Below are positions 34,701 to 47,100 of a stretch of 64,000 nt of DNA, piece after piece. Every line of letters begins with the position of its first letter. The stretch's first letter is position 1. Under the pieces are notes generated by a model. The model ran no database searches. It worked only from the letters and a program-made list of their open reading frames with translations, and was not told where the DNA came from. The stretch spans positions 26,483,925 through 26,547,924 of the forward strand of contig NC_089725.1 in assembly GCF_035083965.1 (NCBI RefSeq), in the 5' to 3' direction. The position numbers and the translations under genes were made by a program. This DNA is from Branchiostoma lanceolatum. Taxonomy: Eukaryota > Chordata > Leptocardii > Amphioxiformes > Branchiostomatidae.

Positions 34701-35608
34701 TATTCGTATGTGTTTTAATTCATTTGAATCCATTTGCTTGTATTTATGTATACCTTACGAAAGTCGCTGTACTTTTGTTGTGTCAATAAAGATAACTTTC
34801 TATGTACCACATCGTGTAACGTTATAACGAAGGTCAGGCTTGAATGTTGAAATAAGAGAAAACACTTTATATGCGCCATCGTGGTATAAAAACATCAGGG
34901 ACTAGCATGAGACATCATTCTGTGATTTTGGGTGTGTGCGTTGGAGAAAAGTGTCGGTGGTAAATGCTGACAGTTGGCTGAGCGCAGCTGCAGGACTCCG
35001 CCAAGTGGAATGTCATGTTCAGCAGTTTTCTCCTGATAAACGAAGGCCATGAAGGCCAGGGGTCGCCCACCTAGGGACGGATCAAATATTCTCAGCCAGA
35101 AAAACAACGTTAACCACCTGATTCGAGTCAAACATCAAATGTCTCAAATGTTCGTACTCGGCGTCGCACCCAAATATAACGAAGACCATTTGTTGTTCAT
35201 TAAAATGCCTCCCTTGTTCATCGTATCGGACCGGGGTTCCGAAAACCTTATTCCGTTCAACAGCCTTACATTTAAGAAATGGACTTCATTCAGTTAAGAA
35301 ACGTAGGTCAACTTCAGGAATCTTAAGAATGGAAATGGATCTCGAATCAGTACTAGTTTAAGTCACTGTAGAGTATTTAGTCTTCCGCTGGTCGTGACAG
35401 GAAGACGTTTTACAAGTTCAGTGAACCACAAACCTGTTAAGTGGCGTAAACCATAGCAATTTTGATCTCTTTGAACTAGTGACCCCACTTTCCACAAAAC
35501 CGCTTATGAACTATTATCTGGCATCGTTTCTACATTGGCTTACTTGCTTTTTGCTTTTCGGTCAAAAAACAAAAGTACCGGTACAACATACAGACCGCGT
35601 TTGCTGCC
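31757..35608. other. Gene-poor interval downstream of RRP15
   Basis: Contains the RRP15 3' UTR, whose end was not fixed, a tandem duplication at 33449-33791, and an AATAAA near 34786 that could be a LINE tail or a distant poly(A) signal. No other exon was recognised. Confidence 0.4.
33449..33791. repeat. Tandem duplication, ~197-bp period
   Basis: The segment AACAATGGAAAWAGTTGAAATG, with GGTCTGTGGCAAAAGAAAGAACA and GGCAGGGGTATG following, occurs from 33454 and again from 33651. Each copy ends at TCTGTTTTCAGACTGTTGTCT. Copies differ at about one base in ten. Confidence 0.8.
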
Positions 35609-35738
35609 TAATCTCCAAGCAGATGTAAGGACCCGGCTCTAGTAGAAACTGAACCATTATAATTTCTAAATGTTCCAAAAACAGGCGTAAAAGTAAACAC
35701 CAAAAATGAACCGGACCCTTACATCTGCCTGGAGATTG
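35609..35738. mobile_element. Palindromic MITE, AATCTCCAAGCAGATGT family
   Basis: Begins TAATCTCCAAGCAGATGTAA and ends with the inverse, TTACATCTGCCTGGAGATT. The inner parts GGACCCGG/CCGGACCC also pair. It is the same family as the elements at 51899, 55889, 59833 and 62033. Non-coding; the whole element folds back on itself. Confidence 0.85.
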
Positions 35739-37447
35739 GTGCCTCTTTTTTGTCGTGACACGATTTCGAATCAGCAACTACTTAACGAAATGCGCGGAAC
35801 GCATTTAACTCTATCTCCTTCATTAGGCTGCAGTATCAAAGAAAGGAAACCAAGGCGGCCTCCCCTTGCTGCTCCAGCCGCTGAAGACGTTCCCATGACA
35901 TCACCCTGATTCACTGACCCTGCTTACAGAGGTCTGTTTGAAGTGGGTATTGAGTCCGCATCAGGACACTAACCAAACTTCCCATGGGCCAAATCCTCTG
36001 TTTACCTTTCCATTTGAAGTCATCTCTTCAGATGACGTAATGGAATTACCAGGATTTTCTGCTGTAAGACACCAGACAGTTCTAGCATTGTGTAGTACTA
36101 TTAGATGATGATTCACAATCGCCACAAAGTACACAAAGATCACACACAGGTAAACAAAACGCAAATCCTGATCTGTGTTTGCAGTGTAGCGAGTTCTGTG
36201 GAGTTTGGACAAGGGTGACCTCCGATCGCGTTAAGTCGGAAATATCCCATGATTGAACCAACAGCGTGTATTTTGGGTACTGGTGAGGTCACAGTGTGTG
36301 ATGATACGACAGCCTGTTGGGGTTTTCCATTCACGCGCCCCCTCTGTGGTACTTTTCCCCCGTCCCCTGGACCTGTCCCAATGTTTGTGCAATGTTTGTG
36401 CGCTGTCTGATGTTCGCCCCTCTCCGCCAATCCCGGCCAACTTGACATCTGGCTGACACTCTGTCAGCCTGTTTCCACCGCCGCGTGACGTCAGGACGTG
36501 GCTTGACGGCCAACTGCGAAGCGCCCACGGTTCCCTGTAACCACTGCCGCGTTTCCTAAAATAAATCTGACGTTGTAGGGTTTTCTGGGGTGACCGGGCG
36601 TCTCTGTGTACTTTCCCACGAGTTGGCGTCACAACTCTCACTGTTTGAGTCCAGAACTTTCTCTGCGCATGCGTGATTGGTTATTTCAGAAATAGCTCAT
36701 ATTTAAGACACCCACATGGGATGATGTCATAACGACTTTGGGTCGCACATAGCCTACACCTCTGCATCCAACCTCAACCCTGAATCAATATTGTTGGCCT
36801 GTCATTATGTGGCCACGCTGAATATGATATAAATAAAGGAAGTGTCGCACGAAATGTAATCTTGATCAAGCGTGTCTTGGATGTAGCTCAGTAGCAGCCT
36901 GACCATTGCTGGGTACATGTCATCATACTAGCTGACTACTGTTATATACAGTCATAGTGAAGCATCAACTATAGTTACAGCACGCACGGCGCAACTACCA
37001 GGTGAGCGATATGATGTACTCGTACCAAACGTTTTTCTTCTCCTCAGGCTTACTTCAAAACTTCTATGTCGATGGAGATTTGGGGATTTGCACTGTACAG
37101 ATACATGTAGCTGTTGCGGAAACTATTACATGCAGGGCTGCAGGCCCTGCGTTAGTACATGTAGCTAGTCTTCTATTCTGAATTTTGTACACTAGCGGCT
37201 CTAAAGTCTGCGTGATGCAGGGTTGAGAACTGTACATAAATGTGCCCAGGACGATGACGTCACAGAAAAAGACATGTTTACACTCTGCTAACAGAAAAAC
37301 GCTATGAACTCTTTTGATCTGTCGCAATAGCATGGCATCATCCCTATAAGCAGACACCGTACTAAACATCCAAAGCTAGTGACATGAACGTCAGCTGGTA
37401 CAGAAGGTTGTGTATCATTATTAAGCAAAGTAGTCTACTAGATATAA
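35739..37447. other. Non-coding, no gene seen
   Basis: At 36420-36480 there is a repeated word (GACATCTGGCTGACACTCTGTC). No exon was recognised. Confidence 0.35.
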
Positions 37448-37489
37448 AAGCATTGAGCCAGCGGTCACTACGGATGATGGTACTGCCGT
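37448..37489. mobile_element. Half copy of the TAGCCTG hairpin MITE
   Basis: The segment ATTGAGCCAGCGGTCACTAC with GGATGATGGTACT after it matches the right arm of the elements at 2879-2983 and 50434-50589. The left arm and the terminus are missing. Confidence 0.65.
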
Positions 37490-37667
37490 TTATGATAGAT
37501 ATCTCTTGATCAAGTAAACATTCACTGGCATCGCGTGCAGAGAAAAGTCATCGATCCGATCATCAATGCATTATCACTGTACATGTACTTTGTAAAAAGA
37601 GTTACGTGTTGAGATGTTGAAGGATACAGCCGTACCACCCGCGGGTCGGACTGAGAACTGTATCGTG

Positions 37668-37913
37668 TCACCCTCCCGCTTTATCGAGGAGACCCAGAGT
37701 TCCGTCGGAAGGAAGTTTGGAGATGTGGGTCATAAGATTTAGGTTGTCTCTTGTACAGTTTTTGCCTTTTGAATCCACGACAAGGTTGCCAGGATGAATA
37801 AGTTCTAATTTGCCATCTTGGCCATCGCCCTTCCTGACGGAGATGGTCTGTCTGATGTCTGGGCGGCGGAATAGCTTGTTTACACGGCACGGCACGTTAA
37901 CGGCGTAGTGCAT
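37668..37913 (-). CDS. Possible unassigned exon or small ORF, 81 codons
   Basis: An open minus-strand frame with protein-like composition: MHYAVNVPCRVNKLF, RRPDIRQTISVRKGDGQDG, LIHPGNLVVDSKGKNCTRDN, and a stop after GLLDKAGG. Third positions favour C and G more than the surroundings do. Directly upstream, TATATATAATACCCAG|GGGAC could be a splice acceptor, which would make this a terminal exon; the ATG at 37913 is therefore not a secure start. I recognise no family. It could equally be a fragment of a transposable element. Confidence 0.3.
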   Translation of the reverse strand: MHYAVNVPCRVNKLFRRPDIRQTISVRKGDGQDGKLELIHPGNLVVDSKGKNCTRDNLNLMTHISKLPSDGTLGLLDKAGG

Positions 37914-37969
37914 GCAGTCCCCTGGGTATTATATATAGTCTTAGTCAGGTTCAACGGCGTCGGGCAAGG

Positions 37970-39260
37970 AGCTGATGGTAGCTTTTTTGCAAGTAAGGGT
38001 TTTCTCTTGTCTATTCCCATGTGTCTTTAGGCCTTCTTCCCACCAAATAGACGGCGTTCGCTGAGTGACTGTACAGCGACAAATTCATAATTGGAAATTT
38101 AAAAGAGAACAAAACAAACAAAACATTAAAACAGTCGTTCTTTATCTATGAAATGGGCATGGAGCTGACGGTAGCCTTTTTTTGGCATGTCAGGGTTTTC
38201 ACTTGTCTATTTCCATGTGTTAAGTTTTAGGCCTCCTTCCCACCAGATAGACGGCGTTCGCTGAAGCCTAGGTTACACACAGCCGAACATGGCCTCCCGA
38301 CTCTCCCCCGACCATGGTTGGAGTGATTCGGGAGTGATTCGGGAGCTAGCTCGGTTGGCGTTCGGCCGAGTCGGCTGGCGTTCGGCTGAGTCGGCTGGTG
38401 TTCGGCTGCGGCATCCGAATGTTTTGAAAATTTCAAAACATTCGGCTCTGGACGGAGGGTCTGAAATGGGTCGGTTGGTGTTCGGCTGGTGTTCGGCGCG
38501 GTCGGCTAGTGCTCGGCTGGTATTCGGGATTGAGTCAGTAGTAAAATTAGAACCTTAACCACGCCAGAAACACTACTGACTTACTCCCAACTAGTTTCCA
38601 ACCTACCCATAACTCACCCCAAGGCCGTAGACAAAACTCTGCTAACTCATTCTCAACCAAGTGACTACTATCGGAACGTGGGCGAATCACCCCCGACCTT
38701 CACACGACCAAAAACAAAGAAGAACACTAAAAGCAGTATTAAAGCTAGCCATGATCCGAATTCGATCTGTCGGTGATGTTAACAACATAATAGAATGGAT
38801 TATTTTAATTAAAACCGAAAATGACCCCTCTTTTGAAAGTTGCTGAATATGTCCATTTAAATTCGTGAGAGGGTCTGCAATCGGTCGGGGTTTAGTCAGG
38901 AGAGATTCGGCAGTCTGCGGCTAGAGGTCGGGATGGTTGGGAGTAAGCTAGAAAGCATTCGGGGCCCATTCGGGAGTAATTCGTGTACTGGTTAGGAGAT
39001 GATCGGCGCATCTTCGGCGCATGTTCGGCACCAAAGATAGGCGTGGCCCAAAAACTGGTCAGAATGCTCCCGAACTACCGCCGACCTAAGTCGGCTAGCG
39101 TTCGGGAGCCATGTTCGGCTATGTGTAACCTAGGCTTTAAGTGACTGTACAGCGACAAATTTTGTGTCACACTTGATTTCATAATTGGGAATTTAAAAGA
39201 GAACAAAACGAACAAAACATTGAAATGTTCGTTTTTCATCTATGAAATTCGTTGAGCGAT
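37970..39260. repeat. Two tandem copies of a ~185-bp repeat, second interrupted
   Basis: Copy 1 (37970-38152) and copy 2 (38153-38264 plus 39138-39260) share GAGCTGAYGGTAGC, TTGTCTATTYCCATGTGT, CCCACCARATAGACGGCGTT, GACTGTACAGCGACAAATT and AATTTAAAAGAGAACAAAAC in order. The ends (CCACCARATAGACGGCG) resemble those of the element at 58976-59332, so the array probably derives from that MITE family. Confidence 0.75.
38265..39137. mobile_element. Non-autonomous DNA transposon with long TIRs, nested in the repeat
   Basis: Left end AGCCTAGGTTACACACAGCC, continuing GAACATGGC; right end is its inverse, GCCATGTTCGGCT with TGTGTAACCTAGGCTT. The flanks are TGA and TAA, a 3-bp duplication with one change, judged against the uninterrupted copy at 38050-38070 (CGCTGAGTGACTG). 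The subterminal regions are packed with TTCGGC and GAGTCGGCTGG words, as in transposase-binding arrays. No transposase frame is present. Length is about 873 bp. PIF/Harbinger-like by duplication size; this is inferred. Confidence 0.8.
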
Positions 39261-42200
39261 CTGCCAAATCTTTGATCACTCAGGTCGCAGCGTCTAGTAG
39301 AAAGGGAGTGTTAGAAAAGTGAGCTTGAGTGGTGTATATCAAGTTGTAAGTATAAATGGCGTTTAAGAGTCTTTAATGGTGTCTTAAGTGAGATTAATGT
39401 GCTTTAGGTCCTTAAGATTATGTTTAGTGTAGTGAGTCAGCGTAGGTCATCAATGTCAGGCCGTTTGGTACACAAGTGGTCGTCAGCAGAGAAAGTTGCG
39501 AATTGTTATGACTGAGGATTTCGTCGGATTAGATGAGAAGCCATTCTGACGTGTATGGCCGTGTATACATGTACTTGTCTGCCTGATCTCTGAAAAGATG
39601 CTTAGTTTAGGGCACATGGTTGTGTTTATTGTGATAGATTGACCTTACATTGAGGGTATGACGTCTATGTCAGGATACGTTTAACCACCACACTTTACGC
39701 GATTTAACCATGAGTCACCACCGTCCAATGTCAGACATTCTTCCGAAAATAAGTTTTATGAGGCTAACAATGACTGCCTTGTGTTGGTCAGTTTATTTCA
39801 ATAGCTTGTAGCCTACCAGCTTTGAATTAGCTGATTGCCTCTACTTATCCATTTCCACCATGGCGCCAGAATGACACATAAATTCACAGACCTTTCGAGT
39901 TTTAGCGCCCACAAACAAAACTATTGAATCATATATGTTAAATGATGTAGCAATCATCGATCTTTTACCTGTTTCACACCTTGTTTGGCAGCGGATGTTT
40001 ACGAGACACCTGTTTTTCTTCCTCGAAATGCATTTTCACACCGTGGTGCAAAAAGTCAAAACAAAGGTTTATACTTCGCGTTCTTGCATTTTAGTGATTA
40101 CAACATGCCAGTTGATCTGCGGTCAGGTGCATCTCGGTTTATGTCCATGTTTGGATTGACTGCGCGTTGTGGTCGATCCGGTCACTGCCGTGTATTCCTT
40201 TCAACCTGTTTGTGGCCAAGAAGTCAACAACAAACGGATCAAACAACAACAGAACACCTGCCTACGTCTTTTCCGGTGCGATTTCCCTAATATTGTGATG
40301 ACCATTTAAGGTCCTAATTATCGGATTCTCAAATGGCTTGATGTTGTTTTTATGCGGACGTTGCCCCGTCAGTGGTCTCTTTCTTTCGTGACGTTTTGGT
40401 CTCACCCAAGGGCATTTAATCATACACTTTACGTAGATCTAACCCCAGACGGAACATTTGTACCACAGAAATGTGAATTTCTTTCCCCTGGATTCACACC
40501 GTCTAAACTTCTTCCTGGTGAATATATGATGAGTATGTTCCTATGATGCGCTATTTCCCCATCAAGTGGACTTCAGATGGGAAAGAGGAAAGGAATCACA
40601 TGTATATCACATGCCGTCACAGCGTCGTGGCGTTATTCAGATTCTTAAGGACATACGATATCATGACAAAAGTGTGTAGTTTCCTTCACCGGAAAATTAA
40701 CGTGATATGTCGATACACCCCCACACCGCAAATATCTGGCGGTTGGCACCGGTGCGTAGTCGTTGTCGTGGATGGGGAAATCCCCACTCGTATACAAGGA
40801 ACTTGATTCAGCGGCGGCTAGGGAGGACACCTACGATTCTTGCCGTGCCACTGTCGCGGCAGCCTCGCCCTGGCCGGACGTTTTCCGGTCCTGTCTGGGA
40901 CGTCACACACGGGGCGCAGAGGTCACGGCGTCATGTCGTCTGCCCACCCCGCACAGCAGGATTTCAGGTCAGGTGAAATGTGATGTACGTGTGACCGCTC
41001 TGAACTCTGATATTAGTAGCTGATTCATCACGCCAACGCTGATCGTTCTATTTTCGGTTTTTCGACGCTTTTTCAAAACACCTGTTGATGATTTGTTTTT
41101 CAACTTGGGGCGAAGGACTACATACATGATTCGAATTAGATTACTCGTCACTAGAATGAATCCCAGATGCTGTATGGCTTCTTTTAGAACTTTAATTTAG
41201 AGTTCGGGTGGCAGCTTTCAACTTTTCACCAAGCATTTGCGGATCTGACTGGTCGATGGTGATGAATACAAAATACAAAACAAATCTTTGACCATTCGTC
41301 GCCGCGGTGAAGCGATTTTGGACCCGTTGTTTCACAAGTTTCCATAGTTGAGAGTCCAGGTCTGGTATACTCTTCAATCACTTGTATACGGTATATAGTA
41401 ACTGAATATGCGTGTTTGTTTGGCCACATTCTTGGCCAGACGCGTGCGCTATGGAAAAGCGGAAGTGAGCAGGTCGAACAGGAAACGTCGAACGGAAGTG
41501 ACATCATTGTTTTCTTGACGTGCAGGGGGTCGGCACTAAACTTGGGTGACGGGCCTCCGCTCCATGGCCCAGATATGTCAGACAGGTGTAACTACAGGGG
41601 CCGTACGTTTTATATGATATGGGATAACTCACTTGACCCCATCTGGGTTTGTTGGTCCCATGCAAGACACTTAAACCCTCGGGATAACCTTAGACAATAA
41701 ATTATTGTCAAATGGGGGCTACCGTTGGAAGATGATATTGGTGGGGGCAGGGGTAATAAAAGCTTGCCTTTTGGAATGGCTGTAGTCCACTGCATGTTCT
41801 ATATCAGTTATGTTTCTCGGTGCAGAGAAAAATGAGGTAGATAGAGACAAAGGAAAAGAGCATAAAGTTCTGATGGTCATGTCATAAACCTAACATTTAA
41901 TGTACGTATATGGTATATCCTGCGATCGCCGTATATTACAACAGGAAATGCCAGACCGACGCTTAAGAGAGCGTACACGGCGGTTTGTTGTTGTGGCTTG
42001 GGTTCACGGGTGACTAACAGACACCTGCCCCCAAACGACCTGAAGTTGTGCACGGTTGATAAGGTTGCCATCCCCCGTTCTGAGACCCTGATCCTTGCTA
42101 AAAGCTCTCCCCGTGCATGTTGTGATGATGGATGCTCTCCAGATCGCTCCATACCCGCAGAAATATGATCACCCCCGGAGCTATAACGAGCAGGGCGCAT

Positions 42201-44184
42201 GTCGCTCATGTAACCTGGCAAAGCGTCAGCCAACAATTGTCCAATACACTACGAGAAAATCTGATTCTAGAGCGTAATCTTGTTTAGAAGTGGTGGCAAG
42301 AAAAGGGTTAGGTTTCCTCTTGTAAACACACCTCTAGTCTCATTGTCGACTCCTTTCTTACATTTGCCATTGAATACCAGGGCTTAGCACAAATTGAGTG
42401 GAAGTTATAACCTGTCATAGTTTAGAACAGGGCAATAATAGCAGCCTAATCTGCCTTTGTGCCAGTGACACTTGCCCCGAAATGTCAATGTCCTAAACAT
42501 GGACTGAGAGTTAAAACCCTTTGTGTATGTATGGTCAAATGTCGTCACGGACAGATTACCAAAACAGTTTTCTCAGACATAAGTACAGAAGGTAACTGGC
42601 TACGGTAACCTACAGGGACGGCCGTGGGTCCCGCCGACGTTACCAGGTCCCGCGGAGACCAGTGGCGACTCGCCCGCTGATCCCCAGATGAACCTACGGT
42701 AAACCGGTAAATTAGCTTTTCACATGTCGAGAAAATTCTCGCCATCCATTAAGCGATGTTGTGTCTGCCACCTAGTTAAATTAGCTCAGAGTAAACGCCG
42801 CTGATTTTTGGCTGTTAAAAAAAGCGAGCAATTGTGTGTGGTCTGGCTTCCATTATATCGAGAAGAACTTTGCAGGTTAAAGGGCTTGAAGCCAATATTC
42901 GTAGGAAACCGTCTTCAAATAAATACACACGCCCTTTAACTACGCGGAAGTAGGCTAGCCTGCCTCAATATGACTATGTTCTGTCCGTCCAATGTAATCG
43001 GTGACAAGTATCCTGACTTTGTCAAAGTTCATCACGCACTCTTATCTAAAACACCTGGCTGCTGTGCGCTGTGTTCAAGAAGTACCAAGGGAAGGCATTT
43101 GACTAACGAGGTTTGTTTTATGAGTTCAAAACGTAGGATGGTGATATACGATCTGTTTCTGTCCCACGGCTTTCCCAGGCGTCTAGATATGTTTTGTTTG
43201 AAATTCCGTCAGCCTGCCCTTTTTGTCCTGCACAAAGTTCAGTTATTTTAGTGCTGGAGCAGGTCTGGTTACTGGAGGGGTCTAGTCTGGAGGAGGCGAA
43301 CTGGATTCACAGTACGCGCAGCGCGGTCCACTGACTGTCAAGGCCATTATCGCTCGTCTTACAGACCAACCAAAACGCGCCAGAAAAGGGGGCGGTTCGA
43401 ATGTTTAAGACTGGGCGTTCCCGACAGCCGGTGACTTTGAGGAAAGCTTTCTCACTTTCCCTGTTAGGAGGGACGTTTGATTTATTTTGCCTCTATTTTG
43501 TTTCCCCGGGGATCACACTGAGTAACGTGAAGTAAACATAAACATTCCAAATTAGTCTATATCCGCAGCGAAAAAAGAAAAAGGATGTTTCGTCACTTCA
43601 GTTCTATTCAGGTCTGTAAGTGGCTTTAATTCTCTCTCGGCGGCCAGGATTGGAGGACGAGCTTTGGAAGTTTTGGTCCTAACGTCATTATTTGTCAACA
43701 GACGGCGCTCGCCCCCGCAAATGCCCTAGTGTAGCCCGCGCCGTCGGAGTGGCCCACGTCGCTCGGCTCTACTCACGTTACACCCCCGACTTGTCTAGCT
43801 CGTACAGTGAGTAACGGCCCAGTCCACTTCCAGGAGATGGTTTATAAGTCGTGTCTTTGTCGGAGAGGAGCTAGTCTGGTCTAGGCACTTGTAGGATGCA
43901 CTGTTGCAGGACCGCGGTGTGTTAGTAGGCAGCGCTCCCGTCAAGTGGTACTGGCTATAGTCTCTGCAGTGGTCTCTCAACACGACTAATACATAACATT
44001 CCCCCGTTTCTAGCGCTGACGACCGCGAGCAGATTGGGCGTTGGAGAGCCGGAGCTGCATTCTCTGTTTGTTGGCAGCTTTTCAAGACATCAGGACCTTC
44101 CTGCCTTCTTGTCGCAGCTCGACACGTGTCGAGAGGTTCGTCAGCGTACAGCGTGCTGTGTGTGGGGACACTGAGGCTTGCGAG
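39261..44184. other. Non-coding interval upstream of TGFB; should hold its 5' UTR and promoter
   Basis: No convincing exon was seen in 4.9 kb. GC content rises from about 43,260 toward the TGFB start. No TATA box or defined initiator could be assigned. The frame is open upstream of the TGFB ATG to about 44041, without an upstream in-frame ATG. Confidence 0.4.
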
Positions 44185-47100
44185 ATGCGCCCGCTGGCAG
44201 GGTACATGTTCTCGGGACTAGTTCTACTGAACGCCGTGGTTTCCTCGACGGCGAACTGCCGCCTGGACATAGGGGAGTACAAGAAGAGGAGAATACATGC
44301 CGTGAAGGGACAGATTCTTAGTAAACTGGGGATGAGCGAAACTCCCACAGACCCCGGCCCCGCGGTGACACCAGACGATATCATAGCCGTGTACAATCAG
44401 ACCAGAGACTTGCTGGCGGAGCAGACTCGGGAGCGAGAGGCGCTATGTACAGACTGGGTCAAAGAGGAGTACTATGGCCGGACAGTAACAAGGTTCCCAG
44501 TGGTTCCAGATTGGCCGACTAAAGGTAAGCATGTTCTACTACCTTCTGTACAATGTCTGTGTTGTGTTTATGTCTGTTGCTTGACATGTGCAGATAGGAT
44601 AAGGCTGCAAAAACGTATGTAATGGTGGGTATAGCTAGCGACCAGACCCTGAGTTTCGAGCAGGCTTCCATTACATCTGTAACCATTTCAATAGCGACGG
44701 GAAATACCGCGCAATCCTAAACCATTCCAGTCCGTGTTGCCGTCCGAATCAATCATGTCGGTGAGTTATCACGCCGTGTGTTTGATTCCTCAGATAAGGG
44801 AGATCTGGGGAAATCAGGATCGGAGATATAGCCTTCATGGCCGGGTCAGCGCCCCGCGGGTCGCCCTGCAGAATCACTTGTAAAGACGTCGACGCGTCTG
44901 TCTCCTCAAGGGCACGCGCGTCCCTCAGGCGTCAAGTTCAATGTCAAGTTGCATAACTCGAGTAGTTCCCACAGCCTTGTTTTCCTTACGACAAAATTAC
45001 GTGAAGAATACAGAACAAAGTTCCTTATAGACTCTACACGACTCGTTAAGTGGCGAGTCTCCATTCCTGATTTATGAGTTTAAACGGTGCCGTGTGTGGA
45101 GCTACAGCTGTCGAAAAGACTATCCAACGTGTCTAGCCTGACTAAACAACTTCTCAAGCTGTAAACCATCAAGATAAGTGACGTCATGATGGAGCTGTGA
45201 ACCCGGGCCCAAAAATCCACGGCGCTAGCCTGGCCGAATCCCTCGGCGCTGTATTAGTGTATATTAGACGGATTATTGTTACTTTAGTGAAAGAAAGTTT
45301 AGACCGGGCTGTCAGGGTTTGGATGACTGTTGTTCCGGCCGCAGAAGCAGCGACCAGCCACTTCAAGGCTGACCGGGAATGCCCACCGGAAAGGACAGAT
45401 TTCTCAACCCGGCAAATCGATCGATGAAAACATCTGTAGTGGCAATCAAGCGCGGTGCAGACTCAGAAGTGCGGCGATGATTGTGAAGGGTTCTAGTCGG
45501 TCTAGTCGTCTCGTGTTTGACTGTGACGTCGTGAGAACGATCTACGCGATCCTGTCCTTGTCAGCTATATTGAATTGAAGCAATTTGAAGGCTTTTCTTT
45601 ACAATAATCTAATATACGTTAAGTAGGCTTCAGACTAAACCAACTTTAGCCTGCCCGAGGCGAAACTGTTACTTTCAATGATGAGAACTGCTCCTTCTGA
45701 CCCACGCCTGAGACGGGCCTTAACTTCTCCACGCGAAAGTCACCCCTGCGGAACGTTTATTTACCTTTCGGTATTAGGAGCTGTTTGAGAGCTGTTATCA
45801 GCGGCAGGTCCGAATGGGTTCACGCTGAGATGGACCCGCACCATTGGTGGCGGGGGAAGTCCATTATTTCCTTCGGTGGGTTTCAGATATAGCCTCCACC
45901 AGGCCTTCCGATGGGGGTACGGATCGTTAAAGTCGGCAAAAAAGGAATAATTGGCCAGAGTCCGCACGGTAGGGTTACCATCTCCCCCTCGAATGAAACC
46001 CATGGTGGCCAAACTATCCTGGCAAAAAATCTGGTAGAGACTAGATGACCCCTAGATTTCAAATGGTTTTCTAGGGAATGAGAAAGACCTCTAAATTATA
46101 ACAGACCTCTACTGGCTCTAGATTTAATAGCCTGTGCGGTGTAATAGTTTTGACGCTTCAAAGAGATCTCCGCTTTGCTTTAGGCACCTGTGATATATAA
46201 CACGTATGATGGTAAAGTTGTCTTCAATCTATCCACGGAAATCCCCCGCCCCTCAGGGGGGAAAACTGCTGCAGCACCGGTTTCAAGTTTATTCCTCGGG
46301 TTTGTTGTAATCTTCGGAGAATTGGGAAACGGAATAGACCAATTTTACGTAAGCTTCATTGAAAAAAAGATTGCAATATAACAGCTATCTGTCCGGATGT
46401 CTTGAGTCGATTGAGATGGACAGTAGCATATACCGACAAGTAGACGTCATTTAGCGGTTTAGAACTTTAGATATTAAAAGGTCACCTCCCGTTTCGGTCC
46501 TTCTGTTGTACAAGTCTACACCAATGTCTTCACACCACGAGGGTAAGAAAAACATTGAATGTCTACATGACTACGCCATCGCCTGGTGGAGGTTGAGGCT
46601 TGTTCTTTGAAGTCAATTAAGATGCCTCCCTTATCGGCGTCATCTGAAAGTCCGCGACAAAGGGCCTAAAGGTCAGTCGGATGCCCTACATAGGAGCGTG
46701 CTGACGTAAACAAGCAAGTTCAGACGCCCTTTTGTTCCTGTAAACCTGCGACAGACTTGTCCTGGTGTAAATATGTGTAGGAGCCTTTTCGTCATACGTG
46801 TACCTGAATCGCGTCCCCGCCACGTCGTCCTGAAGGCGCAACGTGCAGGGGCACATTGGTGGTCTAGAAACCGGCCTTGCTCGGCTTCAGTTTTCGCTCT
46901 TAGTCGCTAACGCTATGGACTAAAGCTGAACGTGGATAGTATCCAGGCTAACAGTTAGGCTTAATGGAAACAAACACAGAAGGTGATCATGAGCGGCCAT
47001 GTTGTGCCCTTGCTGATACTGGACAGACCGTTCGTAGCCCTCAGGACAGGTTGTGCTATATCACATACCTATCCGCACCATACCGATAAACAGTGGTCGT

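Noticed and set aside
34786..34791. AATAAA as the RRP15 poly(A) signal
   Set aside because: It lies 3 kb past the stop within sequence that may be a LINE tail. A closer, variant signal is as likely.
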